NCBI GenBank assembly: GCA_002382735.1
Contig: DFZN01000006.1
Span: 1 to 64,000, forward strand
Reading direction: 5' to 3'
Length of the DNA: 64,000 bases
From: a bacterium UBP11_UBA4055
Lineage (GTDB): Bacteria; UBA4055
Below the pieces are notes generated by a model. That model was given only the letters and a program-made list of their open reading frames with translations. It was not told where the DNA came from and ran no database searches. The position numbers and the translations under genes were made by a program. This document shows, piece after piece, positions 49,663 to 58,343 of the stretch; position 1 is the stretch's first letter, and every line of letters starts with the position of its first letter.

Positions 49663-51210
49663 CTATTTCGCCAGGATCAGTTTTTTCGTTACGAACTTGT
49701 TTCCGTACTTTAAAACAGAATAGTATATGCCGCTTGAAAGACCGCTTCCGTCAAATTCAAATGAGTGCATTCCTTTGTCGAGCCGACCCGTATATATCTC
49801 TTCGACCTGTCTTCCCTTGATATCAAAAACAAGCAGTTCGGCGTTTACTCTGTCAGGCATTTGGAAAGTAATCGTCGTATTTGGATTAAACGGGTTCGGA
49901 TATGCGTTTAAAGAAGTATTGTTTATTAGATTAGCCTCACTATTAATGCCAGATAAATTGTTTAGTTTATCAGGAATTACGACCATATCGATCCACACGG
50001 CATCCTTATACAGATCAAATGAAACACTTGATGTTCTTGAGAATTCCCATCTCAATACTCTGTGTCCTGCTCTGATATTAAAAGACATCAGTCTCCAGTC
50101 ATTATTACCTGTCCATAGATCGGGGGATTCTGTATCGGTGATATTCAGTTCATCAATATAAAAATTGAGTTTGTCGTAATAAGGTCTTGAGGATGTCTTG
50201 TAGGCAAATACCAAAGCGCCAGGTTCATTAATGTCAAGTTCGAGCCGTATTTCTGAAGTTTGTCCGAATTCAAGTAATCCTGAACGGAGAGATCGTTCAT
50301 TGAAATAGGAGTCTTCTCCGGTTATCGACCACTCAGACTCACCTGCGTGCGTCCAGCTGATCTTTGAGCTTTCAAGGTCAGGTATTTCAAAATCCTCATA
50401 AAGTTCTGTAGGATTAATTACTTCAAGGACAGTTTCAACGAAAATATCTCTATCAGGTATTTTTGCGATTAAGCTGACAAATGAATACCCTTTGACCGAA
50501 GTCGGGTCAAGTAAAAGATCACTGCCGGATATTTCAGCTTCCAGAACATAATTATTTGAGATGTTTTTTACAAGGAATTCAACATTTGACAGATCTTTGA
50601 ATTGGAAGTAATCATTAAGGTCGATTCGATAAGTCGATTCTGTTAATAATATTCTGTCACTTGCTTTTCTCAAATAAAGGTCATGAAAGGATGCCATTGT
50701 CCTCTTGATCATTATATCGATTTCTTCGGTAGTTGCAAAATTGTCAAGAACCCCGATCAGGTTGTTGTTTTTGCCAATGAAGTTGAAATTATAAAAGAAA
50801 TTAGACATATATCTGAAACCGAGTTCATCAGTTATAGCCAGATTGTAATAAATGTTGTTAGAGGTCTTAAATCTCAAGAGGTCTTCATATGTATTAATGT
50901 TGGATGACGCCCCAACTGCGTAAAGATCATTTGGATTTTCCTGCAGATTGATAGCTTTCTGTAAATATCCCGCCTCCGGCAGAATTCCTATGCCGGTTCA
51001 AGAGAAACATGCTTCAAAAAAATATAGTACGACAGCCTTATTTTGATCCGTCAGGTCAGCCACTTTCTGTTTTGAGTGCAAAAGGTTTCCGGATCTATCC
51101 CAGAAAGCATCCTTAAAACTGATCTCGCCTGTTCTTACCGGATTTTCAGAAACCGCCCCGACAACATATGAGGTTATTGAGATTAATATGACCGCAATTA
51201 TTTTTAACAT
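49663..51210 (-). CDS. Secreted thioredoxin-like protein with a Cys-x-x-Sec motif and T9SS sorting domain (candidate selenoprotein)
   Basis: One frame of 516 codons is broken only by TGA at 50998-51000 (codon 71). With Sec it reads AVVLYFFEACFS-U-TGIGILPEAGYLQKAINL, so Cys68 and Sec71 make a CxxU redox site at the spot of the thioredoxin CxxC, after a beta strand and before a helix. Residues 1-20 are a signal peptide (LKIIAVILISITSYVVGA). The fold continues to about residue 185 (LYAVGASSNINTYEDLLRF, FNFIGKNNNLIGVLDNF), but without an obvious cis-Pro. A jelly-roll (about 285-430, YDKLNFYIDEL, AVWIDMV) like that in the C25 protease follows, then the sorting domain NAYPNPFNPNTTITF. Start ATG 51210, AAGG upstream. 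Ordinary callers would give two separate hypotheticals. A nonsense mutant of a CxxC protein is the alternative. Confidence 0.75.
50967..50985 (-). promoter_or_regulatory. Candidate bacterial SECIS hairpin of the thioredoxin-like gene
   Basis: On the minus strand ATTCTGCC, loop GGA, GGCGGGAT: an eight-pair stem with two G-U pairs. The apical loop begins 20 bases after the UGA and starts with G, within the range seen in bacterial SECIS elements. A competing stem (CCGGCA with TGCCGG, 50976-50996) starts too close to the UGA to be the SECIS by itself. Confidence 0.55.
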
Positions 51211-51399
51211 AGCCTTATCCCTTTTAATTTGTTTTAAGTATAAAAACATCAGCTGACAAAAACTATGAAAAAAATCATATTATTACTTCAATGTGATTGT
51301 TCATTTTGTTTGCATTTACAGATTTTTTTTAATATTATTAAACGCTTTAGAAATGAACAAAGAATTTGCAGGTTGTTTATAACAAAAAGTGGAGATAAT

Positions 51400-51858
51400 A
51401 TGGCTTTGGTGACCATAATCATGGGAAGCCCGAACGACGGGGACTGCGTTAAAAACTGTGAGGATTATCTTAAGCATTTCGGTGTCGAGTATGAATTGAA
51501 AATATTGTCTGCGCACAGAAACCCCGAAGAAGTAGCAAATTTCGCCAGAAACGCTGACAAGAACGGGGTAAAAGTGATAATTGCAGCGGCAGGTATGGCT
51601 GCCCATCTAGGCGGGGTCGTGGCAGCACATACAACGCTTCCCGTTTTGGGGGTCCCTTTAAAAGGAGGGATCATGGACGGCCTAGACGCTTTGCTCTCTA
51701 TGGTCCAGATGCCTGCGGGAGTTCCCGTTCCGACTTTGTCCGTAGGCAATGCAGGCGCAAAGAACGCTGCAATTACTGCAGTACAGATACTGGCATTATC
51801 CGATAACGATCTTAAGGAGAAATTAATTGAATTCAAAAGAAACGGCTGCAGAATATAA
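51400..51858 (+). CDS. purE: 5-(carboxyamino)imidazole ribonucleotide mutase
   Basis: A 152-residue class I PurE of purine synthesis that turns N5-CAIR into CAIR. VTIIMGSPNDGDCVKNC is the start motif (most PurE proteins have MGSxSD; here Asn precedes the Asp), with LSAHRNPEEV holding the catalytic His, AAAGMAAHLGGVVAAHTTLPVLGVP, and MPAGVPVPTLSVG. I start at ATG 51400 because GGAGATA stands directly before it; a longer frame exists but is not family-like. The 3' end overlaps the next gene by 32 bases. Confidence 0.93.
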   Translation: MALVTIIMGSPNDGDCVKNCEDYLKHFGVEYELKILSAHRNPEEVANFARNADKNGVKVIIAAAGMAAHLGGVVAAHTTLPVLGVPLKGGIMDGLDALLSMVQMPAGVPVPTLSVGNAGAKNAAITAVQILALSDNDLKEKLIEFKRNGCRI

Positions 51859-52591
51859 ACGCACCCTCGTGATTGTTCCGACATACAACGAGATAGAAAA
51901 TGTTGAGAGGATGATAAGCGCTGTAATAGATCTGCCTGAATCCCCTGACATTCTGATAGTTGACGACAATTCGCCTGACGGAACGGGAAAAAAAGTAAAA
52001 GAAATATCAGCGGCAAATCAAAAAGTCCGTCTAATTGAAAGATCTGGCAAGTTAGGTTTAGGTACAGCTTATATTGAAGGTTTCAAATACGCACTAAAAG
52101 AAGGTTATGATCAGATTATTGAGATGGACTGTGATTTTTCCCACGATCCGAAAGATATTTCCCGGCTTTTAAATGAGATGACAGGGAATGACCTTGTTAT
52201 AGGCTCACGCTATGTTCAGGGTGTAAATGTTGTCAACTGGCCTCTGAAAAGACTTCTTCTAAGTATTGGCGCATCTTATTATACAAGGATTATAACCGGA
52301 ATGCCTCTCCGCGATGCGACTTCAGGGTTCAAATGTTTCAAAAGAAAAGTAATTGAATCGATCGACCTTGATAAGATCAAATCCAACGGTTACTCATTCC
52401 AGATAGAGATGCACTATAAAACCTGGAAAAGTAATTTCAAGATAAAGGAAATACCGATAATTTTTACAGACAGGATCGACGGTCATTCAAAAATGGGAAA
52501 AGCCATCGTAAGAGAAGCTATATTCATGGTATGGAAATTAAGGTTCCCTTTTTTAGCAGAAAAAAATCAAAACAAATCGGGACGCCCCTAA
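51827..52591 (+). CDS. Dolichol-phosphate mannosyltransferase-like GT2 glycosyltransferase
   Basis: A 254-residue GT2 enzyme of the polyprenol-phosphate mannose synthase type. The TLVIVPTYNEIENVERMISAV start, LIVDDNSPDGTG, MDCDFSHDP (DxD) and DATSGFKCFKRKVIE all fit. It lacks TM helices at its C-terminus, so it is the soluble type. It would load sugar on undecaprenyl phosphate for cell-surface glycan. Start at TTG 51827, with AAGGAG seven bases upstream. Reading begins inside purE; the stop is directly followed by the next ATG. Confidence 0.88.
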   Translation: MNSKETAAEYKRTLVIVPTYNEIENVERMISAVIDLPESPDILIVDDNSPDGTGKKVKEISAANQKVRLIERSGKLGLGTAYIEGFKYALKEGYDQIIEMDCDFSHDPKDISRLLNEMTGNDLVIGSRYVQGVNVVNWPLKRLLLSIGASYYTRIITGMPLRDATSGFKCFKRKVIESIDLDKIKSNGYSFQIEMHYKTWKSNFKIKEIPIIFTDRIDGHSKMGKAIVREAIFMVWKLRFPFLAEKNQNKSGRP

Positions 52592-54187
52592 ATGGATTTG
52601 TCTGTCGTAATCGTCAATTATAATGTAAAATATTTTCTGGAAAATACTGTTCGTTCGTTGATTGATACTGTAAAAGACTTGAGCTACGAAATAATAATAA
52701 TCGACAATGCTTCAAGAGATGGAAGTAAAGAACATATAACATCAAAATTTCCCGATCTGAACTACATTTACAACGAATCCAATCTCGGCTTTGCCAAAGC
52801 CAATAATCAGGGGCTAAAGATCGCAAAAGGCGATTATGTTCTGATACTTAATCCGGATACGATCGTAAAAGAAAACTCAATAAATCTTCTGATAAATTAC
52901 TTGAGGAAAAATGAAAAAACCGGCCTTGTTACATGCAAGATTATAGGCCCTGAAGGAACATTAGACGCTTCATGCCACAGGTCATTCCCGACCATCTGGA
53001 ACTCTTTCTGTCATCTTTCAGGCCTCAGCAAGCTGTTCCCCAACTCGAAGCTGTTCGCCAGCTATAACCTTTTATATCTCGAAGACGACAGGATAGCAGA
53101 AGTGGATGCAGTCTCGGGCTCGTTCATGTTGCTGAGAAAAAGCATTATAGATGAAGGTATTTTGATGCCGGAAGACTATTTTATGTATGGCGAGGATATA
53201 GATTTCTGTTATCAGATAAAGAGACACGGGTATAAAATAGAATATGTCCCGATATCAGAGATAGTTCACTACAGAGGCCAGAGCTCGAAGAAAGACAAGA
53301 TAAAACTCAGAAAGTATTTCTTCGACTCCATGAAGATCTTCGTTAAGAAAAACTATACATCAAAATATTCTCTGTTCTTCAAGTTCATACTGGATCTTGC
53401 CATAATGTTCTCTTTCATAATTTCGATCGGCAAGATAGTATTCAGAATGTATCTCTTACCTATTATAGATATTATGTCTTACATAACCGGATTGTGGGCT
53501 GCTCTTTTATTTTATAAACCCGCACTTGTTCTAATGGGTAAAATTGACCCCGGCAGCAGTACCAACATCAGCTTTGATATGTATTTAGTTGTGTCACTGA
53601 TATATGTTATTATACTTTTGCTCATTTTCTATTTTTCAAAACTCTACGGAGAATTTAAATTTTCATTCAGGAAATTCTTTTTTTCAGTAAGTTACTTTGT
53701 TCTTATTTCAATGAGTATAACTTATTTTATGAAGATATTTGCTTATTCAAGGGTTATTCTGGCACTTATGCTGTCAATAACTACAGGCATGATGTTCGTG
53801 TGGAGATTTCTGCTCCTGAGAAGAATAAAATTCTTTCTGGACAAAACTCTCATCGTGGGTATCGATGATGTTTCTTCGTCGGTCATAAAATATGAGGATA
53901 TTCTTGCAAATGAAGGTAAAAGCATAATTGGTTTCGTTGATATTGGAGAAACTTATCTGGGCAAGAGTATAGATAAGTATGCCGTGCTCGGAAGGATAGA
54001 TAATCTGAAAGAGATAATAAAGATCGAACAGGTCAACAGCGTAATATTCTCTTTAAAGAGCATTTCACTTTCAAAAGTCCTTGTTTACAGGGATATGCTC
54101 GAGTACAATAAAGTTACATATAAAATACTACCCGATTTTATTAATATACAGGGTGGTACTATTAATTACATTAACATTTCACAATAA
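52592..54187 (+). CDS. GT2 glycosyltransferase fused to a membrane and nucleotide-binding-like domain
   Basis: A 531-residue two-part protein. Residues 1-260 are a GT2 rhamnosyltransferase-like domain: VVIVNYNVKYFLENTVRSL, IIDNASRDGSKEH, LNPDTIVK (DxD region), SGSFMLLRKSIIDE and EDIDFCYQIKRHGYKIEYVP. Residues about 265-410 hold four or five hydrophobic helices. The last ~120 residues (TLIVGIDDVSSSVIKYEDIL...GKSIIGFVDIG...AVLGRIDNLKEIIK) resemble the CoA_binding_3 region found in WbaP/WcaJ-type initiating transferases, but the catalytic sugar-phosphotransferase domain is missing. Such a fusion could couple sugar transfer to a membrane anchor. It follows the previous gene with no gap. Confidence 0.8.
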   Translation: MDLSVVIVNYNVKYFLENTVRSLIDTVKDLSYEIIIIDNASRDGSKEHITSKFPDLNYIYNESNLGFAKANNQGLKIAKGDYVLILNPDTIVKENSINLLINYLRKNEKTGLVTCKIIGPEGTLDASCHRSFPTIWNSFCHLSGLSKLFPNSKLFASYNLLYLEDDRIAEVDAVSGSFMLLRKSIIDEGILMPEDYFMYGEDIDFCYQIKRHGYKIEYVPISEIVHYRGQSSKKDKIKLRKYFFDSMKIFVKKNYTSKYSLFFKFILDLAIMFSFIISIGKIVFRMYLLPIIDIMSYITGLWAALLFYKPALVLMGKIDPGSSTNISFDMYLVVSLIYVIILLLIFYFSKLYGEFKFSFRKFFFSVSYFVLISMSITYFMKIFAYSRVILALMLSITTGMMFVWRFLLLRRIKFFLDKTLIVGIDDVSSSVIKYEDILANEGKSIIGFVDIGETYLGKSIDKYAVLGRIDNLKEIIKIEQVNSVIFSLKSISLSKVLVYRDMLEYNKVTYKILPDFINIQGGTINYINISQ

Positions 54188-54203
54188 GATAAGGAGTCTT
54201 TTC

Positions 54204-55961
54204 ATGGAAACGATCAGGAATGCTGTAAAATGGTTTTTCAAAACAACGGTAACTGTAATTATAGTTTTTGCCGTACTTATCTTCTTTATGCTGGCTTTTG
54301 TAGCTAAAATATCTTTCGATACTATAAAACAGACACCTGTAAATATGGATTCATATATTCAGCTGAGTTTTCCATACGGGTTGCAGGAGTGTCCTAACGG
54401 CTTTATCGACCTGTCCGCATTCAGGATAACTGAACTTAATAAAAAAGTACTGACACTTGGTGATGTTATCAACAGATTGTCAGATGCGGCGGACGACATC
54501 AGGATAAAAGGAATACTGATTGATCTTGACAACTGGAACTTGACTTACCAGCATACGAACGAGATCATGAATTGTCTGAAAGATCTTGAAGGCAAGCATA
54601 TTATTGCTTACGGGAGCAGCATTAACAACTCGAGCTACCTCGCGGCACTTTCCGCGGACGAGATAATAATAGATCCGTCGAATTCGTCCACGATAATGCT
54701 CACCGGTCTCAGCGCAAGTGTTCCTTATTATAAACAGCTTGGAGATAAGATCGGAGTTGATGTTGAGGTCATTCACATAGGCCAGTTTAAAGGAGCAGGT
54801 GAGAATTTCGCAAGGGAAAGTATGTCTGACGAATTCAGAACTAGCATTGAAAGGATAATTGACAGCAGGATAGATATTTTTTCACAGACAGTATCGGGAT
54901 ACAGAAAACTGGACAAGTCCGGTTTTACAGAAAGCCTTATCCAAGGCGACATGGTTTTTATCACTCCCGAAAAAGCTGTTGAAATGAAACTTATTGACAG
55001 AGCTTTGTCTTATGATGAAATACTATCCCAAAATCTTATAGGAGATAAGCAAATAGTTAACATTTCTGATTACGAAGTGACAGTGATGAACGACGATCAT
55101 AAAGACCGTATAGCAGTGATCTATGCTGAAGGCAATATCGTTGATTCAGATAACAGGTCTTCCTTTTCAGAGAATGTTATCGATCCTGCCGGAATCGAAA
55201 GAATAATAAAAAAGATAAGAAAAGATAAAAATATCAAGGCTGTAGTTTTGAGAATTAATTCTCCGGGAGGGTCAGCTCTTGCATCAGAAAAGATACTCAG
55301 AAAGATCATAAGCCTTAAAAATGAAATACCGGTTGTTGTATCTATGGGTTCTACAGCCGCATCGGGAGGGTATTATATTGCCTGCCACGGAACAAAAATA
55401 TTTGCGGATCAATATACGATCACGGGTTCAATAGGAGTCGTTTCAATGATACCTAATTTCAGGAATATGCTTGAAAAGATAGGTATTACCAATCATAAAG
55501 TTATGAAAGGGAAATATTCCGATATATTTGATTTTTCAAAAGAAAGATCATCCGACGACACCGAACTAATGAGGCTTTCAATGCTAAGGATTTATGATGA
55601 ATTCAAGGGTAGGGTCTCTGAAGGAAGAAGTATATCTTTGGAAGATCTTGAAAAAATCGCACAGGGTCAGATATGGACAGGGGAGCAGGCAAAGGAAAAC
55701 GGACTTGTGGATGAGATAGGTGGACTGGAAGCCGCGATCGAAGAGGCGGCGAAGATCTCAGGGATAGAAGATTACGAGACCGTTTCTTTTCCGGAGAACA
55801 AAACATTTTCTGAGAAAATATTCAATATCAATACTGATGAAGCTTCGGTATATTCAATTTTCAGGAATACGGGACTGATCGAAAAGGAATATAAAATTTT
55901 GAGGACTGCGCTGATCTTAGAAGGTAAACCCTCTTTAATAATGCCGGTAATCATTGAATAG
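54204..55961 (+). CDS. sppA: Signal peptide peptidase SppA (67K type)
   Basis: A 585-residue membrane serine protease that degrades released signal peptides. One TM segment is at about 13-40. The first half holds the lysine base in HIGQFKGAGENFARE (about residue 196). The second half has LRINSPGGSALASEKI and the nucleophile Ser in MGSTAASGGYYIACHG (about 384). Both halves are present, as in the E. coli protein. ATG 54204 has AAGGAG seven bases before it. A longer upstream reading would run through the end of the previous gene. In a lineage with heavy export its role is natural. Confidence 0.92.
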   Translation: METIRNAVKWFFKTTVTVIIVFAVLIFFMLAFVAKISFDTIKQTPVNMDSYIQLSFPYGLQECPNGFIDLSAFRITELNKKVLTLGDVINRLSDAADDIRIKGILIDLDNWNLTYQHTNEIMNCLKDLEGKHIIAYGSSINNSSYLAALSADEIIIDPSNSSTIMLTGLSASVPYYKQLGDKIGVDVEVIHIGQFKGAGENFARESMSDEFRTSIERIIDSRIDIFSQTVSGYRKLDKSGFTESLIQGDMVFITPEKAVEMKLIDRALSYDEILSQNLIGDKQIVNISDYEVTVMNDDHKDRIAVIYAEGNIVDSDNRSSFSENVIDPAGIERIIKKIRKDKNIKAVVLRINSPGGSALASEKILRKIISLKNEIPVVVSMGSTAASGGYYIACHGTKIFADQYTITGSIGVVSMIPNFRNMLEKIGITNHKVMKGKYSDIFDFSKERSSDDTELMRLSMLRIYDEFKGRVSEGRSISLEDLEKIAQGQIWTGEQAKENGLVDEIGGLEAAIEEAAKISGIEDYETVSFPENKTFSEKIFNINTDEASVYSIFRNTGLIEKEYKILRTALILEGKPSLIMPVIIE

Positions 55962-55962
55962 T

Positions 55963-56691
55963 TCAATAATCAACTCTCCAAAGGAAAAGACCTCTCGGGG
56001 AAATTGTTTTAGGTGAGTGCCTTCTGTCTTTTTTATCAAAAATTCTGGCAATAGCAGGCTTGTCAATCTTTCCGCTGTTCAGTTCGAGGAACACAGATAC
56101 TATTATTCTTACCATGTTCTGAAGAAACCGGTCAGAAGAAATTTCCATTACGACTTCGTCTTCTTGCCTGAAAAAGTTCAGACTATTTACATCACATATA
56201 TAGTTATTGACTTCAGAGTGCATAGAGCAGAAAGACTGAAAGTTCTTTTTTCCTATAAAAAGTTCGGCAGCTTCGTTGAGTTTCCTTATATCAATATCGT
56301 ATGGGTAAAATAATGAATATTTATTTCTGAATATGTCGTGTGTTCTTCTCATAAAATATCTGTAAGTCCGGTTCTTAGCATTGAATCTTGCATTAAAATC
56401 ATCATCAGTAAGCTTTGATGAGATCGCGTATATGTCATTGGGCAAAATGCCGTTAAGAGGATAGGATATTTTATCCGGTGGGATCGGTGAGGAGGGAACA
56501 CGAAAATTTACTGTTTGCTCCCGGGCATGTACGCCCGAATCAGTTCTTCCAGAGAAAACAGCTGAAACAGTATGAGAAAATAATTTGCTGAGCGCAGACT
56601 GAAGCTCACCCTGTACTGTCCGGCCGTGAGGCTGAATCTGGGAGCCGAAAAATTCGCTGCCGTCATACTGGATCTTAAGGATTATATTCAT
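55963..56691 (-). CDS. truA: tRNA pseudouridine synthase A
   Basis: A 242-residue pseudouridine synthase for tRNA positions 38-40. The catalytic Asp51 is in FSGRTDSGVHAREQTVNF. Also present: YDGSEFFGSQIQPHGRTVQGELQ, ARFNAKNRTYRYFM and FLQNMVRIIV. Its ATG overlaps the stop of the EcfT-like gene by four bases, recalling the ecfT-truA linkage of Firmicutes. It ends two bases from the convergent sppA. Confidence 0.93.
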   Translation of the reverse strand: MNIILKIQYDGSEFFGSQIQPHGRTVQGELQSALSKLFSHTVSAVFSGRTDSGVHAREQTVNFRVPSSPIPPDKISYPLNGILPNDIYAISSKLTDDDFNARFNAKNRTYRYFMRRTHDIFRNKYSLFYPYDIDIRKLNEAAELFIGKKNFQSFCSMHSEVNNYICDVNSLNFFRQEDEVVMEISSDRFLQNMVRIIVSVFLELNSGKIDKPAIARIFDKKDRRHSPKTISPRGLFLWRVDY

Positions 56692-57431
56692 AAGTTTAGA
56701 AATGTAAGAAATAATATAATCAGCGAAAATGTCAAAATGAAATAATCTGATCTGCAGAGTTTGAAAACATACTGAGGATCACAAAATGAAGAAATATTTT
56801 TTTGTGTAAACTCATCTTCGAGCTCACCGGCTTTTGAGAGGGCATTAAGGAAAAGCTTTAAAAGTAAAGAAAGGTTCTTTTTAATTAAAGCGGTATTATC
56901 AGCCTCACGACTTTTGTTTTGTTTTTTTTCTGAGATCTCTGATATTAACGAAACACAGTATTCCATTCCAAGCAAAGTTGAAAAGACAACCTTCTTTAAA
57001 TTAATACGAAGAAAATGCGAAGGCAGTACAGATATTATTTTCTCAGAAGCGGCAAGAAGATTTTTAAAATCTACAAAATGATTAAGCCAGACACTTATAA
57101 GGATAAGCGCGGTGAACCTTAAAAAGAGCAGCAGAGAATTGTTAAGGTCCGAAGATATTGTCAGGGAAAATAAAAAAGAGAATATCAGGAATATCCTGTA
57201 TTTCAGCAAAGGTAACAAAAAAAGTTCGCGGGTTTTACTGACGAAAAATGAAAACAATAAGGCCGCAGGGAAAAATGCGGCATAAACTGTAAATGATTTG
57301 TTAAGAGAGAAAAAGAAAGCAGATGATATGAACAAGAGAAATACAACCGCCGGATTTAATGAATTTTCAGTATTCATGTTAAAACGGGCAGAAAACATCT
57401 GCCCGTCGTTCGTAATGAAATTATCAGTCAA
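56688..57431 (-). CDS. EcfT/CbiQ-like membrane protein
   Basis: A 247-residue protein with an extended N-terminus (about 1-25), five or so hydrophobic helices (from PAVVFLLFISSAFFF through LLPLLKYRIFLIFSFLF to FLRFTALILISVWL), then a cytoplasmic helical part and a last TM segment at the C-terminus. The order and the linkage to truA resemble the transmembrane T component of ECF vitamin transporters. The A-R-G pair signature is only weakly visible and no ecfA ATPase gene is in the window. It overlaps the TPR-protein stop by eight bases. The call rests on layout and neighbours, not strong motifs. Confidence 0.55.
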   Translation of the reverse strand: MTDNFITNDGQMFSARFNMNTENSLNPAVVFLLFISSAFFFSLNKSFTVYAAFFPAALLFSFFVSKTRELFLLPLLKYRIFLIFSFLFSLTISSDLNNSLLLFLRFTALILISVWLNHFVDFKNLLAASEKIISVLPSHFLRINLKKVVFSTLLGMEYCVSLISEISEKKQNKSREADNTALIKKNLSLLLKLFLNALSKAGELEDEFTQKNISSFCDPQYVFKLCRSDYFILTFSLIILFLTFLNL

Positions 57432-58092
57432 GATTTTCGTACAGATATTTTACCTGTTCCCTAAGTTTGTAATCCAGTTCTCTTGAGTTGTCGTACAAAG
57501 GTTTAAGAGCTTTTTTTGCCTTTTCAATGTTTCCCGCCTGAATGAAACTGTTTCCCGCATAGTATAAAGTGCGGTCCCTGTGCAGTTCTCTGTCAGAGTA
57601 AGCGGCTTTCATATAATATTCACCGGCTTTTTCTGCCAGTTCAGGCTTTTTTTCTGTCAGCCATTTGTCCATATAGAGTCCGCCGAGAAGATTGTAAACA
57701 GAAAATTTGAAAGTTTCATTTTCTGTTAAAGATCTATTGTTTTCAAGAAGCTTTATCGCTTCATCATTGCTGCTTTTTCTCATATAGGATCTTGCTACCA
57801 TGATCAGAATATCTCCTGCAGGATCGAAACCTGAGAATTTATCAATATATTCCGGTCCTTTTGATATTACGAGATCGTCATCTCCGTTATAAAATGCCTT
57901 CTGGATCTCAAAAAGTTTATCAGCAGAGACAAGCTTATTCTTTTCTCTGTTTGAAGTGTAAACATTAACCGAGATGATGATAACGGCGATCATCACGACG
58001 ATGGCTGTTATATGGTTCTTGTATTTCTTTAAGAACTCATACACTGCCATCATTTCTTCGTTTTCCGGTTTTCTTCTGTACTTGATGTTCAT
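57424..58092 (-). CDS. Single-pass membrane TPR protein
   Basis: A 222-residue protein: a short cytoplasmic start (1-29), one TM helix (HITAIVVMIAVIIISVNVY), then an extracytoplasmic helical-repeat region (about 50-222) with TPR-like patterns AGDILIMVARSYMRKSSNDEAIKLL, NLLGGLYMDKWL and YYAGNSFIQAGNIEKAKKAL. It resembles YfgM-type scaffolds. AAAAAGGAG before the ATG. It is first of TPR-ecfT-truA, 102 bases after tRNA-Arg on the same strand. Confidence 0.75.
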   Translation of the reverse strand: MNIKYRRKPENEEMMAVYEFLKKYKNHITAIVVMIAVIIISVNVYTSNREKNKLVSADKLFEIQKAFYNGDDDLVISKGPEYIDKFSGFDPAGDILIMVARSYMRKSSNDEAIKLLENNRSLTENETFKFSVYNLLGGLYMDKWLTEKKPELAEKAGEYYMKAAYSDRELHRDRTLYYAGNSFIQAGNIEKAKKALKPLYDNSRELDYKLREQVKYLYENLD

Positions 58093-58138
58093 TTATGATC
58101 TCCTTTTTCCATATCTAAAACAGTTTTACGCTCTCGCT

Positions 58139-58158
58139 CGTACTCCCGAGAGGAGTTG
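58139..58158. repeat. Copy of the tRNA-Arg 3' end (20-bp direct repeat)
   Basis: The 20 bases at 58139-58158 are identical to 58192-58211, which include the 3' end of tRNA-Arg. The 33 bases between contain further partial copies of the CTCGCTCG and TACTCC words. It may be a tRNA-fragment duplication or an old attachment site. Confidence 0.7.
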
Positions 58159-58193
58159 CCTTTTCAAGGTTGTACTCCCTCGCTCGAACTCCG

Positions 58194-58266
58194 TACTCCC
58201 GAGAGGAGTTGAACCTCCGACCAATGGTTTAGGAAACCACTGCTCTATCCACTGAGCTACGGGAGC
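58194..58266 (-). tRNA. tRNA-Arg (anticodon CCT)
   Basis: A 73-base cloverleaf on the minus strand. The acceptor stem GCTCCCG pairs with CGGGAGT (a G-T pair at the end), followed by discriminator A. The D arm is AGCTCAGTGGATAGAGC. The anticodon arm is GTGGT-TTCCTAA-ACCAT with anticodon CCT, reading AGG. The T loop is GTTCAACTC. CCA is not encoded. Confidence 0.93.
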
Positions 58267-58290
58267 AACATTCTATTTTAAAGAGTATCG

Positions 58291-58319
58291 AATATAAAAA
58301 AACAGTGTCGTTTTGTCAA
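58291..58319 (-). promoter_or_regulatory. Promoter of tRNA-Arg
   Basis: Minus strand TTGACA (58314-58319), 17 bases and TATATT (58291-58296). It starts transcription near 58284, about 18 bases before the mature tRNA. Confidence 0.7.
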
Positions 58320-58343
58320 CTTAATAATATTGCAAATCTGGAC

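Noticed and set aside
50976..50996. CCGGCA/TGCCGG hairpin right after the UGA as the SECIS
   Set aside because: The stem begins two bases after the UGA, so its loop is only eight bases away, nearer than known bacterial SECIS loops. The alternative hairpin at 50967-50985 has the right spacing.
51265..51399. N-terminal extension of purE (MKKIILLLQ...)
   Set aside because: No ribosome site at its start, the sequence is unlike PurE, and a proper site precedes ATG 51400.
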